NCBI RefSeq assembly: GCF_003628555.1
Contig: NZ_CP021731.1
Location: 1,364,001-1,428,000 of the forward strand
DNA length: 64,000 bases
Source of the DNA: Azoarcus sp. DN11
GTDB taxonomy: Bacteria; Pseudomonadota; Gammaproteobacteria; Burkholderiales; Rhodocyclaceae
Reading direction: 5' to 3'
Within the stretch, counting starts at the first letter, position 1, and each line of letters opens with the position of its first letter. Under the pieces are notes generated by a model. The model did no database searches. It was given only the letters and a program-made list of their open reading frames with translations, and was not told where the DNA came from. Below are positions 1-10,213 of this stretch, one piece after another. Position numbers and translations under genes: made by a program.

Positions 1-522
1 GAAGCTGCCCGTGTACAGGCCGAGCGATTCGAGCCAGGCGTCGACGCGTTCGATCTTGCCGGCCTTGAACGCGGGCATACCGCGCGGCTTGCCGGTGAAG
101 GCGCCGTTCTCCTGTGCCGGGATCGTCGCGACGAGGTGCGGGATGCCGAATTCGCGCACGATGGGGCCGGTGACGAAGCTGTTGGTGGCGGTGACGACGG
201 CGACCAGGGCGCCACTGTCGAGGTGCCGGCGCACCAGCGCGCGCGCCTGGTCGGTGATCATCGGCGCGACCGCGGTCGCCATGAACTCGCGGTGCCAGGC
301 GTCGAGCTGTTCGCGCGGATGGCGCGCGAGCGGGGCGAGCTGGAAGTCGAGAAACTCGAAGATGTCGAGCGTGCCGTCCTTGTACTGCTCGTAGAACCGG
401 ACGTTCTTCGCTTCCTGCACCTCGCGGTCGAGGACGCCCTTGGCGATGAGGAACTGGGCCCACTCGAAGTCGGAGTCGCCGGCGAGGAGGGTGTTGTCGA
501 GGTCGAAGAGGACGAGATCCAC
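1..522 (-). CDS. HAD-superfamily phosphatase, SerB-like (3' end outside window)
   Basis: The first 174 codons are present and the gene runs off the left edge. The start is GTG at 520-522, with AAGGA eight bases upstream. Motif I (FDLDNT, nucleophile about D7) is at the N-terminus. Motif II (VTATN) lies near residue 110, and a lysine-bearing stretch (KPRGMPAFKAGK) follows as motif III. This order is that of HAD-IB phosphatases related to phosphoserine phosphatase. It is a cytoplasmic phosphomonoesterase with unknown substrate; SerB activity is not proven by these motifs. It lies 29 bp downstream of hda on the same strand and is probably cotranscribed with it. Confidence 0.85.
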   Translation of the reverse strand, partial: MDLVLFDLDNTLLAGDSDFEWAQFLIAKGVLDREVQEAKNVRFYEQYKDGTLDIFEFLDFQLAPLARHPREQLDAWHREFMATAVAPMITDQARALVRRHLDSGALVAVVTATNSFVTGPIVREFGIPHLVATIPAQENGAFTGKPRGMPAFKAGKIERVDAWLESLGLYTGSF

Positions 523-551
523 GGTGTTTCCTTGGGGTTGGGGCGGCCGGC

Positions 552-1229
552 TCAGATGTCGAGGCCGGCCTGCATCATTTCGCGCAGCAGCGGCAGCGTG
601 ACGGCACGCTTGCGTTCGAGCGAGGCGGTGTCGAGGGCGTCGAGCACCGCGAGCAGGCTGGGCAGGTCGCGGCGGCCGTGGCGCATGAGGAAGTCGATCA
701 CGTCGTCTGCCAGCCGCAGGCCGCGGCGCGCGGCGAGCGTCGCGAGGATGGCCGCGCGCGATGCGTCGTCGAGCGGGCGCACCTCGTAGATCAGGCACTG
801 GCCGATGCGGGTGCGCAGGTCTTCGCGCAGGGCGAGCCGGCGCGGCGCTTCGCTGCCCGCGAGGAGCAGCGTCTGGCCGAGGCCGCGCGAGCGGTTGAAG
901 GCGTTGAAGAGCGCGATCTGGGCGTCGTCTTCTAGGCGGTCGACATCGTCGATGGCGAGGAGCAGGCCCGGTGTCTGCGGCAATTCGTCGCCGACTTCGT
1001 GCGCGGCGATGCAGGCCGTGGGCCGTCCCGTCGCGGCGGCGAGCGCGCCGCGCAGGAGATGGCTGCGGCCGCTGCCGGCGGGCCCCCAGAGGTAGAGGTG
1101 GCCGAGCGGGGGCGCCGACGGATTGGCGATGGTGCGCAGCGCGGCGGCGAGCTCTTCGTTGCCGCCGACGACGAAGTTGTCGAGGGTCGGGGGGGCGTCG
1201 GGGCGGATGTCGAGGACGAGCTGTTTCAT
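552..1229 (-). CDS. hda: Hda, DnaA-related regulator of replication initiation
   Basis: This 225-residue AAA+ protein resembles the central domain of DnaA. In E. coli, Hda binds the DNA-loaded sliding clamp and drives hydrolysis of DnaA-bound ATP after initiation (RIDA). A QLVLDI clamp-binding motif sits at residues 3-8. The P-loop reads GPAGSGRSHLL, with arginine where DnaA has the Walker lysine. The Walker B-like stretch is LLLAIDDVDRL. The ATG at 1227-1229 gives the expected Hda length; an in-frame extension further upstream would run through the preceding permease gene. The start overlaps the stop of that permease by 4 bp, so translation is probably coupled. Confidence 0.93.
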   Translation of the reverse strand: MKQLVLDIRPDAPPTLDNFVVGGNEELAAALRTIANPSAPPLGHLYLWGPAGSGRSHLLRGALAAATGRPTACIAAHEVGDELPQTPGLLLAIDDVDRLEDDAQIALFNAFNRSRGLGQTLLLAGSEAPRRLALREDLRTRIGQCLIYEVRPLDDASRAAILATLAARRGLRLADDVIDFLMRHGRRDLPSLLAVLDALDTASLERKRAVTLPLLREMMQAGLDI

Positions 1230-2314
1230 TGCGGTTCGTCCGCGGACGGGGCGCCGAGATAGACGCGGCTCGCGAGCCAGGCCGTGCGCACTTCGCGCAG
1301 CCCGACGAGGATGGCGGCGCTGGCCGGCAGGGCGACGAGGATGCCGACGAAGCCGAAGAGCTGGCCGAAGGCCATCAGCGCGAAGATGACCGCGAGCGGA
1401 TGCAGGCCGATGCGTTCGCCGACGAGGTAAGGGGTGAGGAGGAAGCTTTCGATGAGCTGGCCGAGGCCGAACACGATGGCGACGCCGATGAGCGGCGACC
1501 AGCCTTCGGCCTGCAGCAGGGCGGTGAGGATCGCGAGCAGCAGGCCGCCGCCGAAGCCGACGTAGGGGATGAACACCAGCAGGCCGGTGATGACGCCGAC
1601 CGGCAGCGCGAACTTGAGGCCGGCGATCCACAGGCCGACGCTGTAGTAGACGGCGAGCAGCAGCATCACCGAGAGCTGGCCGCGCAGGAATTCGGAGAGA
1701 ACGCGGTCGATGTCGCCGATGATGCGCATCGTGCGTTCCAGCATCGGGCGCGGGATCACGGTCTGCAGGCCGCCGAGGATGTGCGGCCAGTCCTGCAGCA
1801 GGTAGAACATCACGACCGGCACGAGGAAGATGCTCGCGGCGACGCCGAGGAGCGCCGTGCCGCCTTGGCGCAGGTGGTTCAGCACGACGGGGATGAGATC
1901 CTGGGCGCTGCTCCAGTGTTCGGCGATCCAGCTGCGGATGAAGGCCGCGTCGAGCTGGAACTCGACGTCGAAATGGGTCAGCAGCAACGGGGCGAGGCGC
2001 GCATTGAGGAGTTCGACGAGGTCGGGCAGGCGGCGCAGCAGGGCGACCGCTTCGCGGTACACCATCGGCACGAGGATCAGCGAGAGCAGCAGCAGGAGCA
2101 GGCCGGCGCCGAGGATCACGACCAGTACCGCGAGGGCGCGCGGGATGCGGCGCGCGGCCATCCCGTTGACCGCCGGATCGCAGATATAGGCGAACACCGC
2201 GGCGATCGCGAAGGGGGCGAGGATCGGCGACAGGGCGTAGAAAAGTCCGCCCAGCGCGAGCGCGACGCCGGCCCAGGCGGCGGTTTGCAGACGGTCGGCG
2301 CGGGAAGGGTTCAT
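1226..2314 (-). CDS. AI-2E family transporter (PerM-like permease)
   Basis: This 362-residue polytopic inner-membrane protein has two hydrophobic helices near the N-terminus (about 15-60), a long amphipathic stretch, then a cluster of helices from about residue 150 to the end. That profile is typical of the AI-2E/UPF0118 family. Conserved family stretches include FIPYVGFGGG and LIESFLLTPYLVGERIGLHPLAVI. Members have been linked to autoinducer-2 export or Na+/H+ antiport, so the substrate is uncertain. It is divergent from purM across 140 bp and overlaps hda by 4 bp. The purM / AI-2E permease / hda arrangement recurs in betaproteobacteria. No strong Shine-Dalgarno precedes the ATG. Confidence 0.88.
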   Translation of the reverse strand: MNPSRADRLQTAAWAGVALALGGLFYALSPILAPFAIAAVFAYICDPAVNGMAARRIPRALAVLVVILGAGLLLLLLSLILVPMVYREAVALLRRLPDLVELLNARLAPLLLTHFDVEFQLDAAFIRSWIAEHWSSAQDLIPVVLNHLRQGGTALLGVAASIFLVPVVMFYLLQDWPHILGGLQTVIPRPMLERTMRIIGDIDRVLSEFLRGQLSVMLLLAVYYSVGLWIAGLKFALPVGVITGLLVFIPYVGFGGGLLLAILTALLQAEGWSPLIGVAIVFGLGQLIESFLLTPYLVGERIGLHPLAVIFALMAFGQLFGFVGILVALPASAAILVGLREVRTAWLASRVYLGAPSADEPQ

Positions 2315-2454
2315 TTCGAGTAAAATCGCGGATTTGGCGCGGGCGCTCGGCGACCCGCGAAACCCGTAAATGTAGCCACTTGGCGTTGCGGCCTCAAGTT
2401 CCGCTGCCCGCCGGGTCGGCCGGAACGTGCATCCCGCAAGCCTGAGGAACGATC

Positions 2455-3501
2455 TTGAGCGCCCCGAAAACTTCGCTTTCCTACCGTGATGCCGGCGTCG
2501 ATATCGATGCCGGCGACGCCCTCGTCGACCGCATCAAGCCGCTGGCGAAACGCACCATGCGCCCCGAAGTGCTGGGCGGCATCGGCGGCTTCGGCGCGCT
2601 GTTCGAACTGTCGAAGAAGTACCGCGAGCCGGTGCTGGTGTCCGGCACCGACGGCGTCGGCACGAAGCTGAAGCTGGCGTTCCAGCTGAACAAGCACGAC
2701 ACGGTGGGCCAGGATCTGGTCGCGATGAGCGTGAACGACATCCTCGTGCAGGGCGCCGAACCGCTGTTTTTCCTCGACTACTTCGCCTGCGGCAAGCTCG
2801 ATGTGGAGACCGCCGCGGCGGTCGTCGGCGGCATCGCGCGCGGCTGCGAGCTGTCGGGCTGCGCGCTGATCGGCGGCGAGACCGCCGAGATGCCGGGGAT
2901 GTACCCGGACGGCGAGTACGACCTCGCAGGTTTCGCGGTCGGCGCGGTCGAGAAGTCGGAGATCATCGACGGTTCGACGATCCAGCCGGGCGACGTGGTG
3001 CTGGGCCTCGCGTCGAGCGGCGCGCATTCGAACGGCTATTCGCTGATCCGCAAGATCATCGAGCGCGCGAAGCCGGACCTGGATGCCGATTTCCACGGCC
3101 GGCCCTTCCGCGACGTCGTGCTCGAGCCGACTCGCCTGTATGTGAAGCCGATGCTGGGCCTGATGCGCGCGATCCCGGGTGTCGTGAAGGGCATGGCGCA
3201 CATCACCGGCGGCGGCCTGACGGAGAATGTGCCGCGCATCCTCGCCGACAACCTGACCGCGAAGATCGACGCATCGTCGTGGACGCTGCCGCCGCTCTTC
3301 CAGTGGCTGAAGCGGGAAGGCAACGTCGATGCGCAGGAGATGTACCGCGTGTTCAACTGCGGCGTCGGCATGGTCGTGATCGTGGCGCCCGGGCAGGCCG
3401 ATGCGGCGATCGCGAATCTGCGGGCCGCCGGTGAGACGGTGTATCGCCTGGGCTGCATCGAGGCGCGCGCCGAAGGCGTGGCGCAGACGACGGTCGCCTG
3501 A
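2455..3501 (+). CDS. purM: Phosphoribosylformylglycinamidine cyclo-ligase (PurM)
   Basis: PurM closes the imidazole ring of AIR from FGAM with ATP, the fifth step of de novo purine synthesis, in the cytosol. The 348-residue length is standard. The N-terminus ([14 protein letters not shown]), the [11 protein letters not shown]-binding stretch, the [11 protein letters not shown] motif and the [12 protein letters not shown] segment are diagnostic. The start is TTG at 2455, with GAGGA about 8 bases upstream; no better ATG or GTG exists before the conserved N-terminus. It stands alone, divergent from the AI-2E permease, and is followed by a strong intrinsic terminator at 3589-3621. Confidence 0.97.
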   Translation: MSAPKTSLSYRDAGVDIDAGDALVDRIKPLAKRTMRPEVLGGIGGFGALFELSKKYREPVLVSGTDGVGTKLKLAFQLNKHDTVGQDLVAMSVNDILVQGAEPLFFLDYFACGKLDVETAAAVVGGIARGCELSGCALIGGETAEMPGMYPDGEYDLAGFAVGAVEKSEIIDGSTIQPGDVVLGLASSGAHSNGYSLIRKIIERAKPDLDADFHGRPFRDVVLEPTRLYVKPMLGLMRAIPGVVKGMAHITGGGLTENVPRILADNLTAKIDASSWTLPPLFQWLKREGNVDAQEMYRVFNCGVGMVVIVAPGQADAAIANLRAAGETVYRLGCIEARAEGVAQTTVA

Positions 3502-3588
3502 GGTTTTCCGCCTTGCCGAGGGGGTGCGGAAAGGCGCTCCCGCTGTCCGTGCAACTCGCTGCCGGACGGGTTGTCTGCAGTAGTCAGG

Positions 3589-3621
3589 GAGCGCACCACT
3601 GCGGGGTGCGCTCGTTTTTTT
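3589..3621 (+). terminator. Intrinsic terminator after purM
   Basis: A 9-bp perfect stem (GAGCGCACC / GGTGCGCTC) with a 7-nt loop is followed by G and seven T residues. It separates purM from the efflux genes that start 32 bp downstream. Confidence 0.9.
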
Positions 3622-3652
3622 CTCCGGATCCTTCCTTGAGTGCTCGTCCAAG

Positions 3653-4798
3653 ATGCCCGCCCGCCGTCGCCTGATCGCCGCCGTCAGCCTTGCCGGAACC
3701 GCCGCCCTCGCAGGCTATGCGTATCACGCGAACCGCAGTGCCGGGCCGGCCCCGTTGGTGCCCGGTGCGACATCGCCGGCGGCCGCCAGTGCAGCGGCCG
3801 TGCAGGGGCCCGCGGACGTCGAGACGGCCGCCGTCGTGGCCGAGGCGATGGCGGACGACGTGACCGCGGTGGGAACGCTGCGTTCGAACGAGTCGGTGGT
3901 CCTGCGCCCCGAGGTCGCCGGGCGCATCGCGGCGATCCGCTTCCGCGAAGGCAGCCCGGTCCGGCACGGTGACGTGCTCGTCGACTTCGATGCCGCCGTG
4001 CAGCAGGCCGAGGTGCAGCAGGCGCGGGCGAACCTCGCGCTGGCACAGGCCAACTTCGGCCGCACCGAGGACCTCTTCAACCGCAAGTTCCTGAGCCAGA
4101 GCGCGCGCGACGAGGCGGCTTCGCGGCTGGAAGTGGCGCGCGCGAACATGGCGCTGGCCGAGGCGCGCCTCGGCAAGATGAGTGTCCGCGCACCCTTCGC
4201 GGGGATCGTCGGCATCCGCAACGTGAGCGTCGGCGATTACGTCAAGGAAGGCGCGGAGCTCGTCAATCTGGAGGACATCGCGACGCTCAAGGTCGATTTC
4301 CGGCTGCCGGAGATCTACCTCGCGCAGATCCGGCCGGGGCAGAAGCTGGAGCTCGCGTCCGATGCGGTGGAGGGCAGGCGCTTCGCTGCGGTGGTCAGCG
4401 CGATCGATCCGCTCGTCGACGAGCAGGGGCGGGCGGTGGTGATGCGCGCGACGCTGCAGAACGACGGGCTGCGCCTGCGCCCGGGGATGTTCGCGCGCGT
4501 GCGGCTGATCCTGCAGGAGCGCGCGAACGTCGCGGTGGTGCCCGAGGAGGCGCTGGTGCCGGCGCCGGGCGACGTGCAGTTCGTGTATCGCGTCGTGGAT
4601 GGCAAGGCGCAGCGCGTCGAGGTGAAGACGGGCGCGCGGCGCGGCACGCGGGTGGAGATCGTCAGGGGCGTGCAGGCGGGCGACCTGGTCGTGACCGCCG
4701 GGCAGCTGAAGCTGCGCGACGGGGCGGCGGTGCGGGTCGTGGGCGCCGGTGACGCGCCGGTCGCGCCCGAAGCGGGCACCGCCAAGCCGGCGAGCTGA
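3653..4798 (+). CDS. RND efflux periplasmic adaptor (membrane fusion protein)
   Basis: This 381-residue HlyD/AcrA-class adaptor links an inner-membrane RND pump to an outer-membrane channel. An N-terminal hydrophobic signal anchor (residues 5-25) has no lipobox cysteine. A split lipoyl domain follows: RPEVAGRI and VRHGDVLVDFD, then APFAGIVGIRNVSVGDYV. Between the halves lies a coiled hairpin of about 60 residues rich in Ala, Gln and Glu. Beta-barrel and membrane-proximal domains complete the protein. The pump gene starts 11 bp downstream. No outer-membrane factor gene is present here, so the complex probably borrows a TolC-type channel encoded elsewhere. Confidence 0.92.
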   Translation: MPARRRLIAAVSLAGTAALAGYAYHANRSAGPAPLVPGATSPAAASAAAVQGPADVETAAVVAEAMADDVTAVGTLRSNESVVLRPEVAGRIAAIRFREGSPVRHGDVLVDFDAAVQQAEVQQARANLALAQANFGRTEDLFNRKFLSQSARDEAASRLEVARANMALAEARLGKMSVRAPFAGIVGIRNVSVGDYVKEGAELVNLEDIATLKVDFRLPEIYLAQIRPGQKLELASDAVEGRRFAAVVSAIDPLVDEQGRAVVMRATLQNDGLRLRPGMFARVRLILQERANVAVVPEEALVPAPGDVQFVYRVVDGKAQRVEVKTGARRGTRVEIVRGVQAGDLVVTAGQLKLRDGAAVRVVGAGDAPVAPEAGTAKPAS

Positions 4799-4809
4799 GG
4801 GGGGCGGCC

Positions 4810-7800
4810 ATGGTCCTGTCGGAGATCTGCATCAAGCGCCCGGTGTTCGCGACGGTGCTGTCGCTGCTGGTGCTGCTGATCGGGCTGATGTCGTACTTGC
4901 GCCTGACGGTGCGTGAGTACCCGAACATCGACGAGCCGGTCGTGACCGTCGATACGACGTACAAAGGGGCGAGCGCGGAGATCGTCGAGTCGCAGGTGAC
5001 GAAACCGCTGGAGGATTCGCTCGCCGGCATCGAGGGCGTCGACGTGCTGCAGTCGATCAGCCGCCAGGAGCGCAGCCAGATCACCGTGCGTTTCCGCATC
5101 GAGCGCAGCGCCGACAGCGCCGCCGCGGACGTGCGCGACCGTGTGTCGCGCGTGCGCCGGCGCCTGCCCGACGACATCGACGAACCGGTGATCTCGAAAG
5201 TGGAGGCCGACGCCAACCCGATCATCTGGATCGCGTTCTCGTCGGATCGCCATTCGCCGCTGGAGCTTTCCGATTTCGCCAGCCGCGTCGTCAAGCCGCG
5301 CCTGCAGACATTGTCGGGGGCGGCGGATGCGCGCATGTTCGGCGAGCGCCGCTATTCGATGCGCGTGTGGCTGGACCGCGACCGGCTGGCGGCTTTCCGG
5401 CTCACGCCGCAGGACGTCGAGGACGCGATCCGCCGGCAGAACGTGGAGCTGCCCGCGGGGCGCATCGAGAGCCGCGAACGCGAGTTCGCGGTGGTGGCGC
5501 AGACCGATCTGGCGACGCCGCGCGAATTCGAGTCCATCGTCGTGCGCCAGCCGCAGGCGCCCGGCGGCTACGCGGTGCGCATCCGCGACGTCGGCCGTGT
5601 CGAGGTCGCGGCGCAGGACGAGCGCACGCTGGTGCGCTTCATGGGCAAGCCGGCGGTGTCGATCGGCCTCATCAAGCAGTCGGTGGCGAATCCGCTGGAT
5701 CTCAAGCGCGGCCTCATGCAGATGCTGCCGGTGCTGCAGGCGGAGCTGCCGCAGGGCATGAAGATGGACATCGCCAACGACACGACGGTGTTCATCGACC
5801 GGTCGATCGCGTCGGTGTTCAGCACGATCTGGGAGGCGGTGCTGCTGGTCGCGGTGATCTGCTTCTTCTTCCTGCGCAACTGGCGCGCGATGCTGATCCC
5901 GCTGGTGACGATCCCGGTGTCGCTGGTCGGGGCGTTCGCGCTGATGTTCCTGTTGGGCTTCTCGATCAACACGCTGACGCTGCTCGCACTGGTGCTGGCG
6001 ATCGGCCTCGTCGTCGATGACGCGATCGTCGTGCTGGAGAACATCTACCGCCACGTCGAGGAAGGGATGGCGCCGCTCGCGGCGGCCTTCCGCGGGGCGA
6101 AGGAGATCGGCTTCGCGGTGGTCGCGATGACGATCACGCTGGCGGCGGTGTATGCGCCGGTGGCGTTCATGACCGGGCGCACCGGCAAGCTGTTCACGGA
6201 GTTCGCGCTGACGCTCGCGGGCGCGGTGATCGTGTCGGGCTTCGTCGCGCTGACGCTGTCGCCGATGATGTGTTCGAAGCTGCTGCGCCACGAGAAGAGG
6301 CACGGACGGCTGTACAACGCGATCGAGGGCTTCCTGGCGTGGCTGACGGCGGGCTACCGCCGCGCGTTGGGGGTGGCGCTGAACCTGCGCTGGGTGGTGA
6401 TGCTGGCGTTCGCGCTGGTGGCGGGGACTTCGGCGCTGCTGTTGAAGACGCTGAAGACCGAGCTCGCGCCGGTCGAAGACCGCGGCCGCGTCGTGGGCAT
6501 CTTCTCCGGGCCGGAAGGCGCGACGATCGACTTCATGGCGCGCTACGCGGCACAGCTCGAGGGGATCTATTCGAAGGTGCCCGAGGTGGATCGCTACCTC
6601 GTGATCTCGGGCAACCCGACCGTGTCGCAGGGCATCTCCTTCGCCGGCTTCACCGACTGGAAGGCGCGCGAACGCAGCGCGACCGCGATCGCCGGCGAGA
6701 TGCGGCCGAAGCTCGCCGCGATCCCCGGCCTGCAGGTGTTCCCGGTGCTGCCGGCGTCCTTCGGGCAGAGTCCGCGCACGCGGCCGATCAGCTTCGTCGT
6801 CACGACGTCCGAGTCCTACGACGAGCTGGCGCGCTACACGGAGCAGATCCTCGACGCGATGCGCCAGCAGCCGGGCTTCGTGTCGCCCGACACGGACCTG
6901 AAGCTGACCAAGCCGGAACTCGCGGTCGACGTCGATCGCGACAAGGCGGCCGACCTCGGTATTCCGGTCGATGTGATCGGGCGCACGCTGGAGACGATGC
7001 TGGGCGGGCGGCAGGTGACGCGCTACAAGCAGGACGCCGAGCAATACGACGTGATCGTGCAGGTGGATGCGCCGAGCCGCGCGGTCGCGCGCGACATCCG
7101 CGAGATCTACGTGCGCGCGAAGAACGGCGGGATGGTGCCGCTGGCGAACCTCGTGAAGGTGCAGGACCGCGTGAGTCCGCGCGAGCTCAATCACTTCGGG
7201 CAGCGGCGCTCGGTGACGATCTCGGCGAACCTCGCGCCCGGCTTCGCGATGGGCGAGGCGCTGGCGTGGATGGAAGGCACGGCGGCGCGCATCCTGCCGG
7301 CCGGCTATGCGGTCGACTACGACGGCCAGTCGCGCGAGTTCAAGACCAGTTCGGCAAGCCTGGCGCTGACCTTCGTGCTCGCGCTGGCCTTCATCTACCT
7401 CGTGCTGGCGGCGCAGTTCGAGAGCTTCCGCGACCCCTTCATCATCATGCTGACGGTGCCGCTGTCGATGACCGGCGCGCTTGCGGCGCTGTACTTCGCA
7501 GGTGGCACGCTCAACGTGTATAGCCAGATCGGGCTGGTGACGCTGGTCGGCCTCATCACCAAGCACGGCATCCTGATCGTCGAATTCGCGAACCAGCTGC
7601 GCGACCAGGGGGCGGCGCTGCGCGATGCGGTCGTCGAGGCGTCGGTGCTGCGCCTGCGACCCATCCTGATGACCACCGGCGCGATGGTGCTGGGCTCGAT
7701 CCCGCTCGCGCTCGCGACCGGCGCGGGGGCGGAGAGCCGCCAGCAGATCGGCTGGGTGATCGTCGGCGGGCTGCTGCTGGGGACCTTCTTCACGCTCTTC

Positions 7801-7884
7801 GTCGTGCCGACGGTCTATACCTTGCTCGCGCGGCGCGAACGCAACCTGCTCGCGGCGGAGCACGGCACGCCGGTGTCGGCCTGA
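4810..7884 (+). CDS. RND-family multidrug efflux permease (HAE1 type)
   Basis: This 1024-residue inner-membrane proton/drug antiporter is of the AcrB/MexB class. It has a first transmembrane helix at about 13-30, a large periplasmic loop, a helix bundle at about 330-530, a second periplasmic loop and a final bundle from about 850. The proton-relay aspartates are present in helix 4 (VVDDAIV, D403 and D404), and the partner lysine is in helix 10 (TKHGILIVEF, K918). The N-terminal SEICIKRPVFATVLSLLV segment is typical. All of this suggests a working pump. It is cotranscribed with the adaptor upstream and possibly with the membrane protein 11 bp downstream. The substrate cannot be read from the sequence. 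Confidence 0.95.
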   Translation: MVLSEICIKRPVFATVLSLLVLLIGLMSYLRLTVREYPNIDEPVVTVDTTYKGASAEIVESQVTKPLEDSLAGIEGVDVLQSISRQERSQITVRFRIERSADSAAADVRDRVSRVRRRLPDDIDEPVISKVEADANPIIWIAFSSDRHSPLELSDFASRVVKPRLQTLSGAADARMFGERRYSMRVWLDRDRLAAFRLTPQDVEDAIRRQNVELPAGRIESREREFAVVAQTDLATPREFESIVVRQPQAPGGYAVRIRDVGRVEVAAQDERTLVRFMGKPAVSIGLIKQSVANPLDLKRGLMQMLPVLQAELPQGMKMDIANDTTVFIDRSIASVFSTIWEAVLLVAVICFFFLRNWRAMLIPLVTIPVSLVGAFALMFLLGFSINTLTLLALVLAIGLVVDDAIVVLENIYRHVEEGMAPLAAAFRGAKEIGFAVVAMTITLAAVYAPVAFMTGRTGKLFTEFALTLAGAVIVSGFVALTLSPMMCSKLLRHEKRHGRLYNAIEGFLAWLTAGYRRALGVALNLRWVVMLAFALVAGTSALLLKTLKTELAPVEDRGRVVGIFSGPEGATIDFMARYAAQLEGIYSKVPEVDRYLVISGNPTVSQGISFAGFTDWKARERSATAIAGEMRPKLAAIPGLQVFPVLPASFGQSPRTRPISFVVTTSESYDELARYTEQILDAMRQQPGFVSPDTDLKLTKPELAVDVDRDKAADLGIPVDVIGRTLETMLGGRQVTRYKQDAEQYDVIVQVDAPSRAVARDIREIYVRAKNGGMVPLANLVKVQDRVSPRELNHFGQRRSVTISANLAPGFAMGEALAWMEGTAARILPAGYAVDYDGQSREFKTSSASLALTFVLALAFIYLVLAAQFESFRDPFIIMLTVPLSMTGALAALYFAGGTLNVYSQIGLVTLVGLITKHGILIVEFANQLRDQGAALRDAVVEASVLRLRPILMTTGAMVLGSIPLALATGAGAESRQQIGWVIVGGLLLGTFFTLFVVPTVYTLLARRERNLLAAEHGTPVSA

Positions 7885-7895
7885 GCGGGCGCGGC

Positions 7896-9224
7896 GTGTC
7901 CGACGCGCAGATACATACGCCATCGCGCCCGCGCAGCGTCCTCGCAGCCTGGCTGATGGCGGGACTGGTGCTGCTCGCCTTCGCGCACGGCGCGCGCACC
8001 GGGCTGCCTGCGTGGCCGGCGGGTGTTGCCGCGTGGGGCGCGGGCGTTGCGCTGTGGCCGCGGCTCGACGGCAAGCAGCGGCGCTTTGCGCTGATCCTGT
8101 GCGGACTGGGGGCGCTCGCGCTGGCCGCGGCCGTGTGGCGCGGCGCGCGGCCCGCGTGGGGCGGGCTGCTGACGCAGAACACCGCGCTCCTGGGGATGCT
8201 CGCGGCGGTGAGTTTCCTGCAGCTCGTCGGCTTCGGCAAGGACGGGGAGCGGCCGCTGCCGCGCGGGCGGCGCGCGCTGTGGCAGACGCTCGCGGGCGTG
8301 CATGTGCTCGGGGCGGTGATCAACATGTCGGTGGTCTTCATCCTTGCCGAGCGCATCGCGCAGAACGGGCGGCTGAGTGCGGCGCAGGCGGCGCTGCTGT
8401 CCCGCGGATTTCTGCTCGCGGCGCTGTGGTCGCCCTTCTTCGGCGCGATGGCGGTGGCGCTCACCTACGCGCCGGGCGCGCGGCTGGAGGATCTGGAGCT
8501 GGCCGGGCTGCCGCTCGCCGTGGTGTTGCTGTGGCTGATCACGCGCACGTTGCCGCTGTCGGCGGGCGAGGCGGAGGGCGGATTCGTCGGCTTCCCGATG
8601 CGGGTGTCGTCGCTGTGGCTGCCGCTGGTCCTGACGGCGATGGTGTCGGCGGGACTCGTGTGGCTGCCGGGCTGGTCATCGCTGGCGGTGATCAGCGGGT
8701 CGGCGCTCGCGATCAGCGCCGTGGCGGTGCTGGTCGCGAACGGACCGGCGGACGGCGTCGAGCGCATCGCCGCGCACGCGCTGCGCCGGCTGCCGGCGAT
8801 GTCCGGCGAGCTGATGCTGTTCCTCGCCGCGGGCGTGTTCGCGACTGGGCTGCAGGCGTTGATGCAGGGCGACGTCGGCTGGACGCCCTTCGACCGCTTC
8901 GGCCCGGTGCAGGCGGCGCTGGTGCTGGGGGCGATGGTGGCGCTCGCGGCCATCGGCGTGCATACGGTGATCACGATCGTGATCGCCTCGACCTGGCTCG
9001 CGCCGCTGTCGCCCGATCCGATGCTGCTGGCGCAGATCTTCCTGATGGCATGGAGCATCGGCCTCGCGCTGAATCCGATGGCGGGCGTACATCTGTCGCT
9101 GCAGGGGCGCTTCGGTCTGTCGGCGGTCGGGCTCGCCCGTGGCAATCTTCGCTACTGCCTCGCGAGCTATGTGCTGGCGTCGCTGTGGCTGATTACCGTG
9201 GGGGCGTGGCGCGGGCTGCTATGA
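7896..9224 (+). CDS. Polytopic membrane protein of unknown function
   Basis: This 442-residue protein is almost entirely hydrophobic, with roughly 11-12 predicted helices. The layout recalls ion-transporter-superfamily permeases: two similar halves, a helix break near [20 protein letters not shown], and a C-terminal TVITIVIAS / [18 protein letters not shown] segment. I do not recognise a named family with certainty. The GTG start lies 11 bp after the RND pump stop, so it may belong to the efflux operon, although no proven partner of this kind is known to me. Its last 6 bp overlap the 3' end of convergent miaA. Confidence 0.7.
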   Translation: MSDAQIHTPSRPRSVLAAWLMAGLVLLAFAHGARTGLPAWPAGVAAWGAGVALWPRLDGKQRRFALILCGLGALALAAAVWRGARPAWGGLLTQNTALLGMLAAVSFLQLVGFGKDGERPLPRGRRALWQTLAGVHVLGAVINMSVVFILAERIAQNGRLSAAQAALLSRGFLLAALWSPFFGAMAVALTYAPGARLEDLELAGLPLAVVLLWLITRTLPLSAGEAEGGFVGFPMRVSSLWLPLVLTAMVSAGLVWLPGWSSLAVISGSALAISAVAVLVANGPADGVERIAAHALRRLPAMSGELMLFLAAGVFATGLQALMQGDVGWTPFDRFGPVQAALVLGAMVALAAIGVHTVITIVIASTWLAPLSPDPMLLAQIFLMAWSIGLALNPMAGVHLSLQGRFGLSAVGLARGNLRYCLASYVLASLWLITVGAWRGLL

Positions 9225-10166
9225 GGCGGCAAGCAGGCGCCGGGCCGTCGCGGCGACCGCGTCGGTGAGGTCCGCACGCAGGCAGTCGAGTTCGACCAGC
9301 TCCGGCCAGGTCTCGCGGAACTGGCGCTGCCAGGTGAGCTGGCGCTTGGCGAGTTGGCGTGTCGCGGCGATGCCCTTGAAGCGCATCGTGTCGTAGTCGT
9401 CCACCCCGTCGAGGTATTCCCACGCCTGGCGGTAGCCGACGCAGCGCATCGACGGCATCGTCAGCTCCAGGCGGTAGCGGTCGCGCAGCTTGCGGACCTC
9501 GTCGAGGAGGCCGCCGGCGAGCATCGCATCGAAGCGCTGTTCGATGCGCGCATGCAGCACCGCGCGGTCGGACGGTGCGAGCGCGATCGGCAGCAGGCGG
9601 AAGGGTGGCGGCGCCATCTCGCGCTTCGCGTAGCTGTCGGCGAGGGGCTGGCCGGTGAGGCGGACGATCTCCAGTGCGCGCTGGATGCGTTGGGAATCGC
9701 CCGGTTCGAGCCGCGCGGCGGCCTCCGGGTCGAGGCGCGCAAGCTCCGCGTGCAGCGCCGGCCAGCCGTGCTGTGCCGCTTCGGCGTCGATCTCGGCACG
9801 CAGCGCCGCGTCCGCGGCAGGCAGGTCGGACAGCCCCTCGCGCAGCGCCTTGAAGTACAGCATCGTGCCGCCGGCGAGCAGCGGGACGCGGCCGCGCGCG
9901 GTGATCTCGTCCATCAGGCGCAGCGCGTCGGTGCGGAACTGCGCGGCCGAGTAGTTCTCCTCCGGCGTGACGATGTCGATCAGGTGATGCGGGCAGGCGG
10001 CGAGCTCCTCCGCCGTCGGCTTGGCCGTGCCGATGTCCATGTCGTGATAGACGAGCGCCGAATCGACGCTGACGATCTCGATCGGCAGCTCACGGGCGAG
10101 CGCCAGCGCGGAGGCGGTCTTGCCGCTGGCGGTGGGGCCGAGGAGGAGCAGGGCGGGGGGAAGCAT
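9219..10166 (-). CDS. miaA: tRNA dimethylallyltransferase (MiaA)
   Basis: MiaA transfers a dimethylallyl group to N6 of A37 in tRNAs reading UNN codons; this is the first step to the ms2i6A modification. The 315-residue length is normal. The P-loop GPTASGKT is at residues 10-17. The [17 protein letters not shown] substrate-binding segment, the [12 protein letters not shown] motif and the C-terminal [13 protein letters not shown] tRNA-contact segment are all present. It is monocistronic on the minus strand. Confidence 0.97.
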   Translation of the reverse strand: MLPPALLLLGPTASGKTASALALARELPIEIVSVDSALVYHDMDIGTAKPTAEELAACPHHLIDIVTPEENYSAAQFRTDALRLMDEITARGRVPLLAGGTMLYFKALREGLSDLPAADAALRAEIDAEAAQHGWPALHAELARLDPEAAARLEPGDSQRIQRALEIVRLTGQPLADSYAKREMAPPPFRLLPIALAPSDRAVLHARIEQRFDAMLAGGLLDEVRKLRDRYRLELTMPSMRCVGYRQAWEYLDGVDDYDTMRFKGIAATRQLAKRQLTWQRQFRETWPELVELDCLRADLTDAVAATARRLLAAS

Positions 10167-10213
10167 CGCGGCGGGCGGACGGGCAGGAAGTCAGGCCGCG
10201 ATTGTAGCGACGA

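Noticed and set aside
971..2323. A 450-codon frame opposite hda and the permease
   Set aside because: Composition is repetitive (Arg, Asp, Glu, Gln) and shows no family resemblance; both minus-strand genes are well supported.
4315..7923. A 1202-codon open frame antisense to the RND pump
   Set aside because: It is extremely rich in Arg, His, Asp and Gln, lacks domains, and mirrors the codon bias of the pump gene; such frames are usual opposite GC-rich genes.
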